A stretch of DNA of 64,000 bases from Phyllobacterium calauticae (lineage in GTDB: Bacteria > Pseudomonadota > Alphaproteobacteria > Rhizobiales > Rhizobiaceae), in NCBI RefSeq assembly GCF_019991125.1, contig NZ_JAGENB010000002.1, forward strand, positions 806,001 through 870,000. The letters are read 5' to 3'. Below are positions 63,292 to 64,000 of the stretch, piece by piece. A program made the position numbers and the translations under genes. Positions within the stretch are counted from its first letter, which is position 1, and the number at the start of each line of letters is the position of its first letter. The notes under the pieces are model-generated. The model worked only from the letters and a program-made list of their open reading frames with translations, was not told where the DNA came from and did no database searches.

Positions 63292-64000
63292 ATGACTAAG
63301 ACTATTTCCACAATCATCGGCAGCGCGCTTCTTTTGACAAGTGTTGCTACTGCTGCACAGGCCGGGGGTCTTGAGCGCGGTGGTTACAACTGGGACCTTC
63401 TTTTCAGCGAAGAGCGTTTTGTGACCGAAGGTGGCGTGATTTACGTTATGCCTGATCGCAAGATCAAGAATGCCAAGGACACATCCGTTACCAAAAACCC
63501 TGGTAAGGATGGATTGGATAACGAGAACTACAAAAAATCCACAGCAAGCGAGACGCCTGACTATACCGTTTTCAAATATGGTGCGAAGGTCGGCATCACC
63601 CCTGATCTGGACTGCCTGGGCACATACAGCCAGCCTTGGGGCGTTCACACTAAGCCGGGCTCAAAATGGGCTGGCGACAACTCAAACATCGAAACCAAGA
63701 TCAATTCTGACGACTGGGGTCTGACCTGCTCCTACAAGTTCCACATTACGGACAAGGGTTCGCTGCGCATCATCGGCGGCGTTTCCTATCAGGAGCTCGA
63801 TGGCTTCAAGACGCGTATGGTGAACGGTCTAGTTCCGCTTGCAACAAATGGCGCCCTGGATGGCACCGGCAGGCTGAACCTGAGTGCTGACGGCGTCGGC
63901 TGGCGCGTTGGTGCTGCTTATGAAATCCCTGAAATCGCGTTCCGTGCCAGCCTTATGTACAATGCGGCTGTTGACCTCGGCGAAATCGGCGGCACGCTCG
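63292..64000 (+). CDS. fadL: FadL/OmpP1-family outer-membrane transport protein (partial)
   Basis: Truncated by the window end: 236 residues visible. Signal peptide to about residue 24 (TAAQAG), then GGLERGGYNWDLLFSEERFVTEGGVIYVMPDRKI, a pattern of FadL-type proteins in Rhizobiales (N-terminal plug and beta strands), KYGAKVGITPDLDCLGTYSQPWG and LTCSYKFHITDKGSLRIIGGVSYQ. A GGGGAGGAC ribosome site precedes the ATG. The family takes up long-chain fatty acids and hydrophobic compounds. The rest of the barrel lies beyond the window. Confidence 0.82.
   Translation, partial: MTKTISTIIGSALLLTSVATAAQAGGLERGGYNWDLLFSEERFVTEGGVIYVMPDRKIKNAKDTSVTKNPGKDGLDNENYKKSTASETPDYTVFKYGAKVGITPDLDCLGTYSQPWGVHTKPGSKWAGDNSNIETKINSDDWGLTCSYKFHITDKGSLRIIGGVSYQELDGFKTRMVNGLVPLATNGALDGTGRLNLSADGVGWRVGAAYEIPEIAFRASLMYNAAVDLGEIGGTL

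Noticed and set aside
1-64000. CRISPR arrays, insertion sequences, prophage
   Set aside because: No regularly spaced repeats, transposase, or phage structural genes were seen.

Overview
The window looks like a chromosomal stretch from an alphaproteobacterium of the order Hyphomicrobiales (Rhizobiales), most like the Brucella/Ochrobactrum/Phyllobacterium group. This is inferred from the gene set: a class II B12-dependent ribonucleotide reductase with NrdR boxes, a PopZ-type polar organizer, the pcm - TolC - popZ - valS order, DUF982 and DUF1127 small proteins, and a mid/high G+C coding bias. No genus can be fixed from the sequence alone. There is no integrase, transposase, phage module or CRISPR array.

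Layout. 1-4.0 kb: a three-gene ABC export-type operon (two ATPases and one large FtsX-type permease). 4.4-8.1 kb: nrdJ on the minus strand with a roughly 430-nt leader, two NrdR boxes, a DnaA box and a plus-strand hairpin/terminator series that may be a small RNA. 8.7-14.5 kb: mostly minus-strand housekeeping (TPR protein, Nudix hydrolase, gpt, universal stress protein, CinA-like protein), plus-strand wrbA, then a ParD-like antitoxin gene translationally coupled to a methionine aminopeptidase, and tRNA-Leu. 15.1-21.3 kb: a GT39-like membrane glycosyltransferase, adenine deaminase overlapping threonine ammonia-lyase, an RDD-like protein and a tandem DUF1697 pair. 21.2-25.7 kb: a MocR regulator divergent from an EamA exporter, a HigBA-type toxin-antitoxin pair, and an HPP-CBS membrane protein.

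26-31.7 kb: an RhlE-type helicase, then a tightly coupled sulfur/quality-control run (cysteine synthase, alanyl-tRNA editing protein, sulfurtransferase, GNAT), a decayed secreted-protein gene and a DUF1203 gene. 31.8-37.2 kb: ald with its divergent Lrp/AsnC regulator, a Tat-exported cpdB, and the cfa-yjbR pair. 37.2-42.5 kb: an AT-rich regulatory stretch followed by a compact four-gene Csu-type chaperone-usher pilus operon (pilin, chaperone, usher, tip adhesin). 42.9-55.8 kb: nnr, a class A beta-lactamase, two LysR regulators, a LysE exporter, several small proteins, a DUF1127-GNAT fusion, tRNA-Asn and tRNA-Cys, an ArsR-SRPBCC pair, an SDR and a short GGDEF protein. 56.3-64 kb: the conserved pcm - tolC - popZ - valS block, then a FadL-family outer-membrane protein cut by the window end.

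Many neighbours overlap by 1-4 bases (ATGA or TGATG), which points to translational coupling in ade-ilvA, the DUF1697 pair, cysK-alaX-sseA-GNAT, parD-like-map, cfa-yjbR, usher-tip and arsR-SRPBCC. The most unusual items are the ParD-like/methionine aminopeptidase pair with a four-unit 11-bp operator, the DUF1127-acetyltransferase fusion, the orphan plus-strand terminator beside nrdJ, several unlisted-size small proteins, and strong palindromes in front of the pilus and fadL genes.
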